From contig JAFGNT010000009.1 in assembly GCA_016926855.1 (NCBI GenBank), positions 1 through 64,000 on the forward strand: a stretch of 64,000 bases of DNA, written 5' to 3'. Below are positions 63,541-64,000 of this stretch, one piece after another. Under the pieces are notes generated by a model that was not told the DNA's origin, did no database searches, and was given only the letters and a program-made list of their open reading frames with translations. The position numbers and the translations under genes were made by a program. The stretch comes from Methanomicrobiaceae archaeon (GTDB lineage Archaea > Halobacteriota > Methanomicrobia > Methanomicrobiales > Methanomicrobiaceae). The first letter of the stretch is position 1. Each line of letters opens with the position of its first letter.

Positions 63541-64000
63541 ATGATGGCTTCCCGTTTTTCCCGTATTACGATATTCATTCTTCTTCTGGCAGTCTCCGTG
63601 CCGTTCTTTTCCGGCTGCACGAGTCCTGCCGGACAGGCCGTGGAGAACCGGACGGCACGCGTGCCTGACGGTGAAACCGTGTATGCGATTCCCTCCCCTC
63701 TCGTGTATACTACTGCGGCTGATCAGGATGAACCCGGCACCGGGTTCGCACTTCAGCACATCCAACCCGTCATTCAGGGGACTCCTGCTTTCGAAACACG
63801 AACGTATCCTGTGAAATTCGAGACCATGGAGTATGATATCGAAATCGACGTGAATAGGTCCGTGTACGAGGGCGCCCGCATGGTGGATAAGGCACTCCCC
63901 GATGAGTACTGGTACGACGAGGACCGGATGCTCCGGTATTACTCTTCATTCTTCGGGGATCCCGCGATCGACGTGTTTTTCGACGGCGTACTCAGGCCCT
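63541..64000 (+). CDS. Predicted lipoprotein, N-terminal part
   Basis: An open frame without a stop to the window edge, 153 codons. It begins with tandem ATGs (63541 and 63544), a signal peptide (ITIFILLLAVSVPFFSGCTS) with lipobox cysteine, then a mature domain containing TRTYPVKFETMEYDIEIDV and DEYWYDEDRM. AAAGGTG just upstream favours the second ATG. The domain is not recognised; it is probably a surface protein. Confidence 0.72.
   Translation, partial: MMASRFSRITIFILLLAVSVPFFSGCTSPAGQAVENRTARVPDGETVYAIPSPLVYTTAADQDEPGTGFALQHIQPVIQGTPAFETRTYPVKFETMEYDIEIDVNRSVYEGARMVDKALPDEYWYDEDRMLRYYSSFFGDPAIDVFFDGVLRP

Overview
The window looks like chromosomal DNA of a hydrogenotrophic, formate-using methanogen of the order Methanomicrobiales. 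The basis is a methanogen-type formate dehydrogenase (fdhA, start of fdhB), two methanofuran biosynthesis genes (mfnD, mfnF), a Fae-Hps fusion, archaeal transcription proteins (TBP, TFS), archaeosortase A, Hef, bacterial-type gyrase as in many euryarchaea, TATA-box promoters, and GGTGA-like ribosome binding sites. The order is an inference from gene content; I cannot name the genus.

Layout. 1-10 kb: fdhAB, a truncated transposase-like zinc-finger protein, mfnDF, surE, rpiA, an HTH regulator, tbp and acsA. 10-19 kb: tfs, artA overlapping a CDP-alcohol phosphatidyltransferase gene tail to tail, arfC-sppA, pth2-truD, a geranylgeranyl reductase, and a cbiMNOQ nickel/cobalt importer behind a NikR-like dyad. 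19-38.5 kb: gyrBA, YjbQ, UPF0147 and zinc-ribbon proteins, hef-glyS, a Cmi4-like protein, an MBL hydrolase, nifS-nifU, fae-hps, an intron-containing tRNA-Trp whose intron is a C/D box guide RNA, an acyl-CoA synthetase, and the dadD/nucleoside phosphorylase salvage pair. 38.5-44.3 kb: a nicotinate phosphoribosyltransferase, then a disturbed accessory region bounded by copies of a tRNA-Ala(GGC) gene. Between an intact tRNA and a 66-bp 3' fragment lies a visibly AT-rich island with a DnaJ-type zinc-finger miniprotein, a GIY-YIG nuclease, a two-TM protein with a caspase/CHAT-like His...Cys pattern, a Cys-rich 37-residue ORF and a PIN-type nuclease. A frameshifted membrane-protein gene, a GNAT acetyltransferase, a second tRNA-Ala gene with a damaged acceptor stem and a hicBA toxin-antitoxin pair follow.

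44.4-64 kb: a nitroreductase; the mercury-methylation pair hgcA-hgcB behind a cysteine-bearing AbrB-type regulator gene; a DUF47/PiT phosphate transport pair; nth directly behind tRNA-Pro; pyrH; a SLOG-domain protein with four predicted TM segments (a likely nucleotide-signal conflict effector); AmrS radical SAM and Mut7-C proteins; a glutaredoxin/ferredoxin-thioredoxin-reductase pair; a very large HEAT-repeat protein; mntP; a deleted SNF-transporter pseudogene; a polar amino acid ABC transporter; and the start of a lipoprotein gene at the window edge.

The most notable contents are hgcAB with its linked regulator, the tRNA-Ala island with its possible caspase-like/PIN/GIY-YIG defence cargo, the SLOG-TM protein, and the tRNA-Trp intron guide RNA. 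All family assignments come from motif recognition by eye, without database searches.
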